Positions 1 to 7,149 are shown, counted from the stretch's first letter. The stretch is 20,589 nt of DNA from an uncultured Ruminococcus sp. (GCA_937907215.1 CALESG010000052.1:1-20589); one strand, 5' to 3'. Numbers and translations are program-made. The notes: generated from the sequence alone by a model not told the origin.

Positions 1-2246
1 GGTATAAGAAATCCGTTTTCATCTGCTGTAAGCTTTATAGAATCTCCGGAGCTTATTTTTTGCTGCAAAAGTTTTTCTGCTATTTTATTTTCGACTTGTT
101 CTGTCAGATAGTGTTTCATAGGACGTGCACCGTAAAGCTTTGTTTCAGGTGCATTAGCAAGACGTTTTACAGCTTCCGCCGTGAACTCCATGTTTATTTC
201 AAGCTTTTCCATTCGCTTTTTAAGCTCTTCCAGCATATGATCGGCTATTGTTTCAAGATTTTCGGTACTTAATCTTGAGAATGGAATGACAGCATCAAGT
301 CTGCCAAGAAATTCCGGTGAAAAATATTGTCTAAGTGCATTCATCTGCTTTGATGTAATACAATTATTATTATCATTTTCAGAAGTGAATCCAAGCGATT
401 TGCTTCCGGACATTTCAGCAGCTGCTGCATTTGATGTTAATATAAGAAGTGTATTTGTAAAATCTATTTTTCTTCCGCTTGAATCAGTAATAGTGCCATC
501 GTCCATTATCTGCAAAAGAATATGAGTTATATCTTGATGAGCTTTTTCTATTTCATCAAATAAGATAACACTATAAGGATGATTTCTTACAAGCTCACAC
601 ATTCTTCCGCCTTCTTCAAATCCAACATATCCCGGAGGGGAACCTATGAGTTTTGATACAGCGTGTTTTTCCATGTATTCTGACATATCAAAACGGATAA
701 AATTATTTTTGTCATCAAATAAATGTTCTGCCAGTGATTTTGCAAGTGCGGTTTTTCCTACTCCTGACGGACCTATAAATAAAAAACAGCCTATTGGACG
801 ATGTAAATCACCAAGACCTGTTCTTGCTCTTATAAGCGATGCACTTAAATGGTCAATGGCATCGTCATGACCTACGATCTGCTTTTTTAATTCACATGAT
901 AATGTCATAAGACGCTTTTTCTGCTCTTCACTTATTTTATTTGCCGGAATTCCGGTTCTTACAGAAACAACTGCTGCCACATCTGATCTGAGTACATTAT
1001 TATTACTATTATCATCATTGTTTCTGATCCTTGTACGTGAACAAGCTTCATCAAGCAGATCTATTGCTTTATCAGGCAGACTTCTGTCATGTATATACCT
1101 TACGGAATATTCTATTGCGGCACTAAGGACATCGTCATCTATTTTTACATTATGAAAGCATTCATATGTCTTACGAAGTCCACGCAAGATCTTCATACAT
1201 ATCTTTTCATTGGGTTCTGCGATTTTCACCGGCTGAAAACGACGTTCCAATGCACTGTCTTTTTCTATAAAACGGTGAAACTCATCTGTAGTAGTAGCAC
1301 CTATAATTTTTATTTCACCTCTGGCAAGCTGAGGCTTTAAAATATTAGCAGCATCAATTGCACCTTCGGCAGCTCCTGCACCAACAATAGTATGAAGTTC
1401 ATCTATAAATAAAATTATATTTCCATTGCTCGATGCTTCATTAAGACATTGTTTAAGCCGTTCTTCAAAATCACCTCTATACTTAGCTCCTGAAAGCAGT
1501 GCTGTAAGATCAAGAGAAAATATATGTTGATCTGCAATAGCATCGGGAACATCACCTGTCATTATTTTCATAGCAACGCCTTCGACTAAAGCTGTTTTTC
1601 CTACTCCTGCTTCACCAATAAGACATGGATTATTTTTTGTACGTCTGCAAAGGATTTGGATAAGTCTTTCAGTTTCTTCTTCACGTCCTATAAGAGGATC
1701 ATAGCTGCATTCTCTTGATGGATCTGTCATAAGTTTTCCAAATTGAAACAGGTTTGGAAGTTCCTTCCTGCTAATATTTCCTGCTTTATGTCTTTCAAGT
1801 CTTACTCCATAGTTTTGTTCATCTCCGCATGAACATACAAGCTGATTTAAATTTGCATTTAGTCTTTTTAAAATAGTAACTGCTGTACAACACGGCGAGT
1901 GAAGCATTGCACTGAGGAGATGTTCAGTTCCCGCAATCGCCTTTCCGGAATCCATTGCTCTCATCTTTGCATCTTCTATTATCTCTCGAAGTGCAGGTGT
2001 AAGGCAGTCATCTAAAACTTGTGACGGTATCCCGCATCCTACAAGTTCTACGACCAAACTTCTTACACGCTGAACAGTGATGTGCTGAGAAATCAAAATG
2101 GCAAAAGCAGCGTTGCTGCCTTCTTCCAGTATCCCTAAAAGCAGATGTTCACTTCCAATATAAGTATGCCCCATTTCTTCAGCAGCATTGATAGCTTCTT
2201 TTAAAGCAAGAATTGCCTTTCCAGTGAAGTTGTCACTATAATTCAT
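1..2246 (-). CDS. Clp-family AAA+ unfoldase (ClpC/ClpA-like), C-terminus cut by window edge
   Basis: This gene encodes an ATP-dependent protein unfoldase that would feed substrates to ClpP; 748 codons are visible and only the extreme C-terminus is missing. ATG at 2246 follows GAAAGGAAGG. Two N-terminal Clp repeats (about residues 5-60 and 80-130) contain GSEHLLLG and GTEHLLSA. The first AAA+ domain has Walker A GEAGVGKT near residue 210 and IDELHTIVGAG. The second has GPSGVGKT near 492 and LFDEIEKAH. The tripeptide LGF in KSLGFTSE matches the ClpP-docking loop. Between the two AAA+ domains, near residue 400, only a short Asn/Asp-rich linker (RNNDDNSNNN) replaces the coiled-coil middle/UVR domain of ClpC, so the layout is ClpA-like. 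Such proteins usually act in protein quality control. No ctsR, mcsA or mcsB gene is adjacent here. The family call is secure; clpC versus clpA naming is not. Confidence 0.93.
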   Translation of the reverse strand, partial: MNYSDNFTGKAILALKEAINAAEEMGHTYIGSEHLLLGILEEGSNAAFAILISQHITVQRVRSLVVELVGCGIPSQVLDDCLTPALREIIEDAKMRAMDSGKAIAGTEHLLSAMLHSPCCTAVTILKRLNANLNQLVCSCGDEQNYGVRLERHKAGNISRKELPNLFQFGKLMTDPSRECSYDPLIGREEETERLIQILCRRTKNNPCLIGEAGVGKTALVEGVAMKIMTGDVPDAIADQHIFSLDLTALLSGAKYRGDFEERLKQCLNEASSNGNIILFIDELHTIVGAGAAEGAIDAANILKPQLARGEIKIIGATTTDEFHRFIEKDSALERRFQPVKIAEPNEKICMKILRGLRKTYECFHNVKIDDDVLSAAIEYSVRYIHDRSLPDKAIDLLDEACSRTRIRNNDDNSNNNVLRSDVAAVVSVRTGIPANKISEEQKKRLMTLSCELKKQIVGHDDAIDHLSASLIRARTGLGDLHRPIGCFLFIGPSGVGKTALAKSLAEHLFDDKNNFIRFDMSEYMEKHAVSKLIGSPPGYVGFEEGGRMCELVRNHPYSVILFDEIEKAHQDITHILLQIMDDGTITDSSGRKIDFTNTLLILTSNAAAAEMSGSKSLGFTSENDNNNCITSKQMNALRQYFSPEFLGRLDAVIPFSRLSTENLETIADHMLEELKKRMEKLEINMEFTAEAVKRLANAPETKLYGARPMKHYLTEQVENKIAEKLLQQKISSGDSIKLTADENGFLI

Positions 2247-2414
2247 AAGCAGCCTTCCTTTCGTGAGAAAATTCTTTTATAAAAGTATACCGCAAACTAT
2301 TTGAAATATTTGTCAAAAGCAGTAGCAATTTTTTTTAATTGGCATATTATGTACTATGAAACAGACAAAAAAACGTTTGTTTCAAATAAATTTGACAAAA
2401 GGAGATTATTTATT

Positions 2415-2549
2415 ATGTGTGGTTGTGAAGGAAATAACGGTTGCTGGTGGATCATCATTCTCATTCTCTTGTTCTTCTGCTGTGGAAACTGCGGTGGCTG
2501 CTTTAATACAGCTGGATGCGGCAACAACAACTGCGGCTGTGGATGCTGA
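2415..2549 (+). CDS. 44-aa cysteine-rich small membrane peptide
   Basis: This small protein of unknown function has 11 Cys in 44 residues. It starts MCGCEGNNGCWW, continues with a hydrophobic Ile/Leu/Phe stretch (about residues 11-21) long enough to enter a membrane, then a Cys/Gly/Asn-rich tail ending CGCGC. The start at 2415 is set by the sequence AAAGGAGA at 2398-2404, a strong ribosome binding site. It resembles short clostridial peptides that databases label chorion-class high-cysteine protein, a name based on composition only. That comparison is from memory. It is divergent from the Clp gene and followed by the hairpin region at 2594-2884. Cys spacing could suit metal binding or disulfide cross-linking, but this is inference. 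Longer frames overlapping it start upstream without a ribosome binding site. Confidence 0.75.
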   Translation: MCGCEGNNGCWWIIILILLFFCCGNCGGCFNTAGCGNNNCGCGC

Positions 2550-2593
2550 AATAACTGATAATTAAACAATTATTTGACGTTATAAGATTATAA

Positions 2594-2634
2594 ATTATAG
2601 TCAACGTCAAAAATAATTTGACGTTGACTATAAT
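2594..2634. repeat. Perfect 18-bp inverted repeat with 5-nt spacer
   Basis: The arms at 2594-2611 and 2617-2634 are perfectly complementary (ATTATAGTCAACGTCAAA on the left). The core ATAGTCAACGTCAAAAAT recurs in diverged form nearby at 2711-2728 (inverted), 2893-2910 (direct) and 2910-2927 (inverted). A partial copy, TTTGACGTTATAA, lies just upstream near 2574. The right arm is not followed by a T-run, so it is not a typical intrinsic terminator. Confidence 0.85.
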
Positions 2635-2657
2635 AACTTATTTAAATTGCCTCGCAC

Positions 2658-2688
2658 ATACGCACGCTTATGCGTGCTGCGTGCGTAT
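2658..2688. repeat. GC-rich hairpin with a nested alternative stem
   Basis: ATACGCACGC at 2658-2667 pairs perfectly with GCGTGCGTAT at 2679-2688. An alternative shorter stem, GCACGC (2662-2667) with GCGTGC (2672-2677), is mutually exclusive with it. TTGCC (2647-2651) and GGCAA (2690-2694) can extend the long form across an interior loop. The GC content contrasts sharply with the AT-rich surroundings. No open frame uses it. Confidence 0.7.
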
Positions 2689-2733
2689 CGGCAAATATCA
2701 AACACCAAAGATTTTTGTCGTTTGCTATAAATT

Positions 2734-2780
2734 GGCTGCTGCAATGTTTAAGTTGCAGCAGCCTATTTGTTGTTTTTTTA
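2734..2780 (+). terminator. Intrinsic terminator, plus strand
   Basis: GGCTGCTGCAA (2734-2744) pairs perfectly with TTGCAGCAGCC (2753-2763) around an 8-nt loop and is followed by TATTTGTTGTTTTTTTA. It is the first plausible stop for transcription of the cysteine-rich peptide gene. It is preceded by a diverged inverted copy of the 2594 repeat core (2711-2728). Confidence 0.75.
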
Positions 2781-2844
2781 CCCTTCCGTCACTACTAGTG
2801 CCGTGCCATCTTCCATTTCAGGGACGGCAATTTCTTCAATTGCA

Positions 2845-2895
2845 AAACAGCTTCTGCAAAAATTATATAATGCAGAAGCTGTTTATATTTTTATA
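2845..2895. terminator. Hairpin terminator between convergent units
   Basis: AAACAGCTTCTGCA (2845-2858) pairs perfectly with TGCAGAAGCTGTTT (2871-2884) around a 12-nt loop. On the plus strand it is followed by ATATTTTTATAG. On the minus strand the A-run before it gives only a short U-tract. It lies just downstream of the ABC permease gene that ends at 2929, so it may stop that operon too. Confidence 0.6.
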
Positions 2896-2927
2896 GTCAA
2901 CATCAAAAATTTTTTATCGTTTGCTAT
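2893..2927. repeat. Imperfect inverted pair of the ATAGTCAAC repeat core
   Basis: ATAGTCAACATCAAAAAT at 2893-2910 is followed back-to-back by the inverted form (TTTTTATCGTTTGCTAT, 2911-2927). It matches the perfect palindrome at 2594-2634 with several substitutions. It ends two bases before the stop codon of the ABC permease gene. Confidence 0.6.
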
Positions 2928-2928
2928 A

Positions 2929-3699
2929 TTATGAAAGATCTGCTTTCATTTTCATTTTAAAAGCAAATGATGAAACAGCAGATAATAAAACCGCACAAGC
3001 AATTACTACAATAAACGGAAAAACAAAGTTTTCAAAACCGAAATCCAATGACATTGCTGATCTTGAAGTTTTTGTACAATAATAAAAAGGCATACACTTA
3101 CAAATCTTAAGCATTAAACCGCCTGTACCGTCTGTGTCAAACCATATTCCTCCAAAGAATGAGCCAAGAGAAATAATTATAGAACATATTCCCGGCGCAG
3201 ATTTGTCATCAAAAAATGTTCCAAACAACATTCCAAATGCAATAAACATAACACTGGACGGAATAAGTAAAATAAGCGACATTATCATTCCCGTTATCTG
3301 CAATTCTACTCCTACTATAATAGAAATTATAAATGATGAAACATATATGATAAAGCACTGTACAACAGCGATGACAAGCATAGGCAGCATATAGCCTAAT
3401 ATAAAATCAATAGATTTCATAGGCGATGCGTACATTCTCACAAGAAAAGCTTCTTTTCGGTCACCTGCAACTGTTATAGCTGTAAAAAGCATTACAAACA
3501 TCTGTCCAAATACAGCAATGCCGCTTGAAAGATTGTCTATGCGAAAAATTGTCATATTTGCTTCCGGCGGGATGCTGCTGTTTACTATTGTCATTACGAT
3601 CAGCATAACTATAGGAAAACCAATACAAAATATGTAACTGAGAGGATTTCTGAGAATTTCTTTAATGTTTCTCGATGCAAAAGCTGTAATTTTATTCAT
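2929..3699 (-). CDS. ABC-2 type transporter permease
   Basis: This 256-aa membrane subunit of an ABC exporter has about six hydrophobic segments, starting near residue 18 (YIFCIGFPIVMLIVMTIVNS). A long extracytoplasmic loop after the first segment and the phrase RKEAFLVRMYASPM between segments are typical of the ABC-2 family. Its ATG lies one base after the stop of the ATPase gene, with AAAGGAG inside the end of that gene as ribosome binding site, so the two are co-transcribed and probably translationally coupled. The substrate cannot be read from the sequence. Two-gene exporters behind a small regulator often handle antimicrobial peptides or drugs, which is inference here. Confidence 0.88.
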   Translation of the reverse strand: MNKITAFASRNIKEILRNPLSYIFCIGFPIVMLIVMTIVNSSIPPEANMTIFRIDNLSSGIAVFGQMFVMLFTAITVAGDRKEAFLVRMYASPMKSIDFILGYMLPMLVIAVVQCFIIYVSSFIISIIVGVELQITGMIMSLILLIPSSVMFIAFGMLFGTFFDDKSAPGICSIIISLGSFFGGIWFDTDGTGGLMLKICKCMPFYYCTKTSRSAMSLDFGFENFVFPFIVVIACAVLLSAVSSFAFKMKMKADLS

Positions 3700-3700
3700 T

Positions 3701-4429
3701 TTAATTTTTGCTCCTTTCAGCTATCTCTACAAAGACATCTTCAAGTCCTGTCTTTCCGGAAAGCTTCTCAAGTTCAGAAAGCGTACCCATTTCAGCTATT
3801 TTTCCATCCAGCATTATAGCAATTTTATCTGAAAGATGCTCTGCTTCTTCCATATAATGTGTTGTTAGAATAATAGTCACCTTTCCTTTTAGAAGTTCTA
3901 TAGCTTGCCAAAGCTCTCTTCTTGCCAACACATCAAGTCCCAATGTCGGCTCATCAAGGAACATGACCTTGGGTTCAGTAATCAGTGCCATTGCAATAGA
4001 CAGCTTTCTTTTATATCCGCCTGAGAGAGTTTTGGCACGGCTGTTTTGAACGTCATTCATATTAAACAATGAGATCATTTCATCACAGCGTGACTTTACC
4101 TTAGCCTTGTCAAATCCATAAACTTTTGACATAAACTCAAGATTTTCACGAACAGTAAGATTTCCTGCCACTGCTGTATCCTGAGGTGAAATACCAATAT
4201 ATGACTTTACAGAATAAGATTCACCCACACAGTTTTTCCCGCAGACAAACGCTTCTCCGGAACTCGGCATTGATAAACATGAAAGCATTCTTATTGTAGT
4301 AGTCTTTCCGGCACCATTTACCCCAAGCAGTGCAAAAAGTTCTCCTTCTTCTACAGTAAAATTGATATTGTCAACAGCGGTCTTGTTTTTATATCTTTTA
4401 GTAAGATTTTTTGCTTCAACTGCAATCAT
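3701..4429 (-). CDS. ABC exporter ATP-binding protein
   Basis: This 243-aa nucleotide-binding subunit partners the permease encoded next to it. Walker A is GVNGAGKTT at residues 36-44, the Q-loop is in GISPQDT, the signature is LSGGYKRKLS from residue 135, Walker B is VMFLDEPT near 155-162, and the switch His is in LTTHYMEEAEHLSD. The start chosen is ATG 4429 (MIAVEAKNLTKRY) because AAGGAGAT at 4438-4445 precedes it. A longer in-frame version from 4501 would overlap the regulator gene by about 60 bp and add residues not seen in the family. The ribosome binding site overlaps the stop codon of the upstream regulator, which fits an operon. This is a CcmA/DrrA-type ATPase, usual for ABC-2 exporters. 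Confidence 0.92.
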   Translation of the reverse strand: MIAVEAKNLTKRYKNKTAVDNINFTVEEGELFALLGVNGAGKTTTIRMLSCLSMPSSGEAFVCGKNCVGESYSVKSYIGISPQDTAVAGNLTVRENLEFMSKVYGFDKAKVKSRCDEMISLFNMNDVQNSRAKTLSGGYKRKLSIAMALITEPKVMFLDEPTLGLDVLARRELWQAIELLKGKVTIILTTHYMEEAEHLSDKIAIMLDGKIAEMGTLSELEKLSGKTGLEDVFVEIAERSKN

Positions 4430-4442
4430 AAAACATATCTCC

Positions 4443-4826
4443 TTAAATATCCGACAAAGCACCCATATTGACAAGTGCAATGCCTTTTTCTTCATCTCCA
4501 AGAATTAAAATATTATCACCGGCATTCAAACCAAAAATTTCCCTGCATTTTGCCGGCAGAGTTATCTGTCCTTTGCTATTCATCTTAGAGCATCCGAAAA
4601 TATGCTTTCCTTCACCGGCAACATCATACTCTTCTATACTTCTAACAAGATTATCAATAGTCACTCCATATAAATCAGCAAGTTTTATGCAGCTTTCTAT
4701 ATCAGGCATTGATTCGCCACGTTCCCATTTGGCTACTGCCTGTCTTGAAACGCCAAGTTTTTCAGCAATTTCCTCTTGAGTAAAACCGTTTCTTTTGCGA
4801 AATATTTTTAGTCTGCTGAACTTCAT
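4443..4826 (-). CDS. XRE helix-turn-helix regulator fused to an AbrB/SpoVT-type DNA-binding domain
   Basis: This 127-aa transcription factor joins two DNA-binding modules. The N-terminal Cro/CI-type HTH (about residues 1-60) includes GFTQEEIAEKLGVSRQAVAKWE. The C-terminal swapped-hairpin AbrB/MazE/SpoVT domain (about residues 80-125) includes MNSKGQITLPAKCREIFGL. ATG 4826 (MKFSRLKIF) is preferred: GGAG lies nine bases upstream, whereas ATG 4832 is only three bases from it and ATG 4880 precedes the promoter -10. The gene leads the exporter operon, so it probably senses the exporter's substrate and controls its own promoter. Two near-palindromes at that promoter are candidate operators. The architecture is known in Firmicutes; the ligand is unknown. 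Confidence 0.88.
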   Translation of the reverse strand: MKFSRLKIFRKRNGFTQEEIAEKLGVSRQAVAKWERGESMPDIESCIKLADLYGVTIDNLVRSIEEYDVAGEGKHIFGCSKMNSKGQITLPAKCREIFGLNAGDNILILGDEEKGIALVNMGALSDI

Positions 4827-4858
4827 ACGCATTCGCTCCAAATTTATTATTTTTTTTA

Positions 4859-4887
4859 ATTTTATCATATACACATTCAAATGTCAA
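4859..4887 (-). promoter_or_regulatory. Sigma-A promoter of the XRE-AbrB/ABC exporter operon
   Basis: The minus strand reads TTGACA (4887-4882), a 17-bp spacer, and TAAAAT (4864-4859). The -35 is a consensus match. The near-palindrome ACATTCAAATGT (4873-4884) overlaps the spacer and -35, and AACATAAATGTT (4900-4911) lies just upstream. Both are candidate operators for the encoded regulator. Confidence 0.75.
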
Positions 4888-4959
4888 CATATTACATAAA
4901 ACATAAATGTTATAATTAGTTGCAATTTGATACAATGTTATATCACAGTGCATATTATG

Positions 4960-4999
4960 AAAAAGCTGTTGCAGAGATTTGAGCTGCAACAGCCTTTTT
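4960..4999. terminator. Bidirectional intrinsic terminator after mrp
   Basis: GCTGTTGCAG (4965-4974) pairs perfectly with CTGCAACAGC (4984-4993). On the minus strand it is followed by TTTTTC and serves the mrp gene ending at 5016. On the plus strand it is followed by CTTTTTAAT. It also separates mrp from the exporter operon promoter. Confidence 0.8.
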
Positions 5000-5015
5000 A
5001 ATATAAAATATAAAA

Positions 5016-5837
5016 TTATAAAGCCTCGGTAATAACTTTTGCTGTTTGTTCAAGATAATCAACATCCAGTTCTTCCAGCTTCCCTGCATCGCAGGCAGCA
5101 GCTATTGATGGGTCGAGCGGGATTCTTTCAAGAACCATTACGGAAGTACTGTCAACTGCTTCATCACTTCCAAAAAGCGGTATTTCCTTGCCGCAATCCG
5201 GACATTTGATAAAACGCATATTTTCTACCATGCCCAAAACCGGAATATTCATCATTTCAGCCATCTTCAAAGCCTTTTTTACTATCATTGATACCAAAGA
5301 CTGTGGTGTTGAAACAATAATGATTCCATCAACCGGAAGTGACTGGAAAACAGTCATAGGAACATCGCCTGTTCCCGGAGGCATATCGACAAATAAAAAG
5401 TCTACATCACCCCACTGCACGTCTTCCCAAAACTGCTTTACAACACCGGAAATAACCGGACCTCTCCAAAGAACAGGGTCAGTATCATTTTGAAGCAGCA
5501 TATTCATAGACATAACTTTAGTGCCGTTTTTGGTTGTATGAGGAATAAGCGATTCTCCTTCAACCTCGGCAAACTTATCGATTCCAAAAATCTTAGGAAC
5601 AGACGGACCGGTAATATCAGCATCAAGAATTGCAGATTTATAGCCAAGACGTTGAGTCTGAATAGCCATAAGACTTGTTACTAATGACTTTCCTACACCG
5701 CCCTTGCCGCCTACAACACCAATTACTTTTTTAACTCCTTGAGTGTTGGCACGAACACGAGCTTCTTTTTCTTCATCCTGTACGGAACAGCTTCCATTAC
5801 TGCTGCATGAACCGCAGTCGTGATTACATTCTGCCAT
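5016..5837 (-). CDS. mrp: Mrp/NBP35-family P-loop ATPase, iron-sulfur cluster carrier
   Basis: This 273-aa cytoplasmic ATPase of the Mrp/ApbC/NBP35 family carries Fe-S clusters to target enzymes. The deviant Walker A, GGKGGVGKS, is at residues 43-51. It is followed by ILDADITGPSVPKIFG and FVDMPPGTGDVPM, which are family hallmarks. A C-terminal CPDC pair (C212, C215) matches the conserved CxxC that bridges a cluster between subunits. The N-terminus also has a Cys-rich segment (C4, C8, C11, C17), as in NBP35-type members that bind an extra cluster. It lacks the N-terminal DUF59 domain of some longer Mrp proteins. ATG 5837 follows AAAGGAGA. The gene has its own promoter and terminator, so it is monocistronic. 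Confidence 0.93.
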   Translation of the reverse strand: MAECNHDCGSCSSNGSCSVQDEEKEARVRANTQGVKKVIGVVGGKGGVGKSLVTSLMAIQTQRLGYKSAILDADITGPSVPKIFGIDKFAEVEGESLIPHTTKNGTKVMSMNMLLQNDTDPVLWRGPVISGVVKQFWEDVQWGDVDFLFVDMPPGTGDVPMTVFQSLPVDGIIIVSTPQSLVSMIVKKALKMAEMMNIPVLGMVENMRFIKCPDCGKEIPLFGSDEAVDSTSVMVLERIPLDPSIAAACDAGKLEELDVDYLEQTAKVITEAL

Positions 5838-5877
5838 TTCTTTAAATCTCCTTTAAATAAATACTTTTATATTTATT

Positions 5878-5906
5878 ATTATACCATATTATTTTATAAA
5901 ATGCAA
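5878..5906 (-). promoter_or_regulatory. Sigma-A promoter of mrp
   Basis: The minus strand reads TTGCAT (5906-5901), a 17-bp spacer ending in TGG, and a perfect TATAAT (5883-5878). It lies about 45 bp upstream of the mrp start codon. A weak AT-rich inverted repeat, GTTTTAAAAA (5909-5918) with TTTTTAAAAC (5936-5945), lies just upstream and could be an inefficient end to the permease transcript. Confidence 0.75.
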
Positions 5907-5971
5907 TAGTTTTAAAAAGCCTTATAAATTTTAGTTTTTTAAAACAACACCGCACACAATTTCTAAACTGT

Positions 5972-7087
5972 TTAAATCACAAAGCGAGCGATAAGCATAA
6001 GAATAATAAGAAAAGCAAAATTTATTATAAGAAAGATACTCATATACTTCCCTTTTAATGCACCTTTAGATTTTGCATACAGCTGATATGAAATAAGACT
6101 TGCAAGCGATGCAACAGGTGTTCCCAATCCGCCGATATTTACACCTCTTAAGAGTTCTCTTGCATTGTCTGTAAAGGCAGACAGCATAACTGCTGCCGGT
6201 ACATTGCTTATAATTTGGGAAGAAATTGCTGATACAAAAAGTTCATGTCCATTCATAAGACCGGAAAGATAATCCCTTACAATTTCAATTCTGCTTATAT
6301 TTCCAACAAATACAAAAAAGCAAATAAATGTAAGCAGCAATGCATAATCAACTTTTATAAAAAGCTTTGGTTCTATTAAAAATCCTATACATACGATTAC
6401 AAGACAAACCACATGAGGTACAAGCCTAAGCACAGTTAAAATGCATACGATAAACAATGCTGACATAACTATTAAGTTGGGATATTTTAATGGTTCACTG
6501 TTTTGATGCTTGAGTTTAATTTTATCATTGCCCACAAGAAAACATAAAAGACTAAGGAGTATATAACTAAACAATCCGATCGGAAGAAGCGTTTGCAGAA
6601 AAAATCCTATAGAAAGATCATATTCAGTATAGAGATATAAATTTTGCGGATTGCCAACAGGTGTGAGCATACTTCCAAGATTTGCTGCTGCTGTTTGTAT
6701 TATAATAGTAATAATACAATTTTTGCTTTCTCCCATGCCGTTATACAGCATTATCGTAAGCGGTACAAATGTTATAAGAGATACATCATTAGTTACAAGC
6801 ATTGACGAAAAGAAACAAATATTCATAAGAATAAATGATAAAATCCTCAAATTTCCTGCAAGTTTCAAAAGTCCATTTGTAATTTTCTCAAATATACCTG
6901 CATTTTTAAGTCCGGCTGCAACACCCATAAGGCAAAACAACATAATAATTACAGAAAAATCAATATATTTTAAATACTCTCTGTCAGGCGGAATTATAAA
7001 CATTGATATAATAGCAGCAGCAAAAGAAATGCATAAAACTATTTGTGATTTAAAAAAACGTGCTGCCTTATTTAATATATTACTCAT
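5972..7087 (-). CDS. SLC13/ArsB-type (ion transporter superfamily) anion permease
   Basis: This 371-aa integral membrane transporter has about ten hydrophobic segments. Two hairpin signatures of the ion-transporter superfamily are visible: MLVTNDVSLITFVPLTI (TND at residues 99-101) followed by LTPVGNPQNLYLY (143-148), and in the second half SNVPAAVMLSAFT with GGLGTPVASLASLISY. These match bacterial SLC13/YbiR-like anion permeases. The substrate (dicarboxylate, sulfate, arsenite or other) cannot be deduced. ATG 7087 is chosen because AAGGAGA sits seven bases upstream; an in-frame ATG at 7111 would encode the ribosome binding site itself. No arsR or arsenate reductase gene is nearby, so arsenite is not favoured. 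I see no separate promoter. The terminator of the upstream operon abuts its ribosome binding site. Confidence 0.87.
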   Translation of the reverse strand: MSNILNKAARFFKSQIVLCISFAAAIISMFIIPPDREYLKYIDFSVIIMLFCLMGVAAGLKNAGIFEKITNGLLKLAGNLRILSFILMNICFFSSMLVTNDVSLITFVPLTIMLYNGMGESKNCIITIIIQTAAANLGSMLTPVGNPQNLYLYTEYDLSIGFFLQTLLPIGLFSYILLSLLCFLVGNDKIKLKHQNSEPLKYPNLIVMSALFIVCILTVLRLVPHVVCLVIVCIGFLIEPKLFIKVDYALLLTFICFFVFVGNISRIEIVRDYLSGLMNGHELFVSAISSQIISNVPAAVMLSAFTDNARELLRGVNIGGLGTPVASLASLISYQLYAKSKGALKGKYMSIFLIINFAFLIILMLIARFVI

Positions 7088-7095
7088 TTCTGTTA

Positions 7096-7149
7096 TCTCC
7101 TTAAAAAACATTCAGGCTGATGCAATTTCAAATTTACAGCAGCCTGAAT
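7096..7149 (-). terminator. Terminator of the peptide ABC operon, fused to the next gene's ribosome binding site
   Basis: On the minus strand ATTCAGGCTG (7149-7140) pairs with CAGCCTGAAT (7119-7110) and is followed by GTTTTTTAAGGAGA. The six-T tract (7108-7103) is two bases from the AAGGAGA ribosome binding site of the anion permease gene. Transcription of that gene therefore probably depends on readthrough. Confidence 0.75.

Noticed and set aside
2290..2325. CtsR operator or a good promoter upstream of the Clp gene
   Set aside because: The minus strand has TTTGACAAATATTTCAAA, but the second half does not match the CtsR heptad. The TTGACA-TATACT pair is 21 bp apart, too far for a normal sigma-A promoter.
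2618..2896. 92-codon plus-strand frame in the hairpin region
   Set aside because: It runs through three inverted repeats and a terminator, has no ribosome binding site, and its protein looks like random translation.
4430..4501. Longer start for the exporter ATPase at 4501
   Set aside because: It would overlap the regulator gene by about 60 bp, has no ribosome binding site, and the family domain begins right after ATG 4429.
5972..7087. Arsenite efflux pump ArsB
   Set aside because: The superfamily fits, but no arsR, arsC or arsA gene is nearby, and the PVGNPQNLYLY signature suits the SLC13/YbiR-like branch better.
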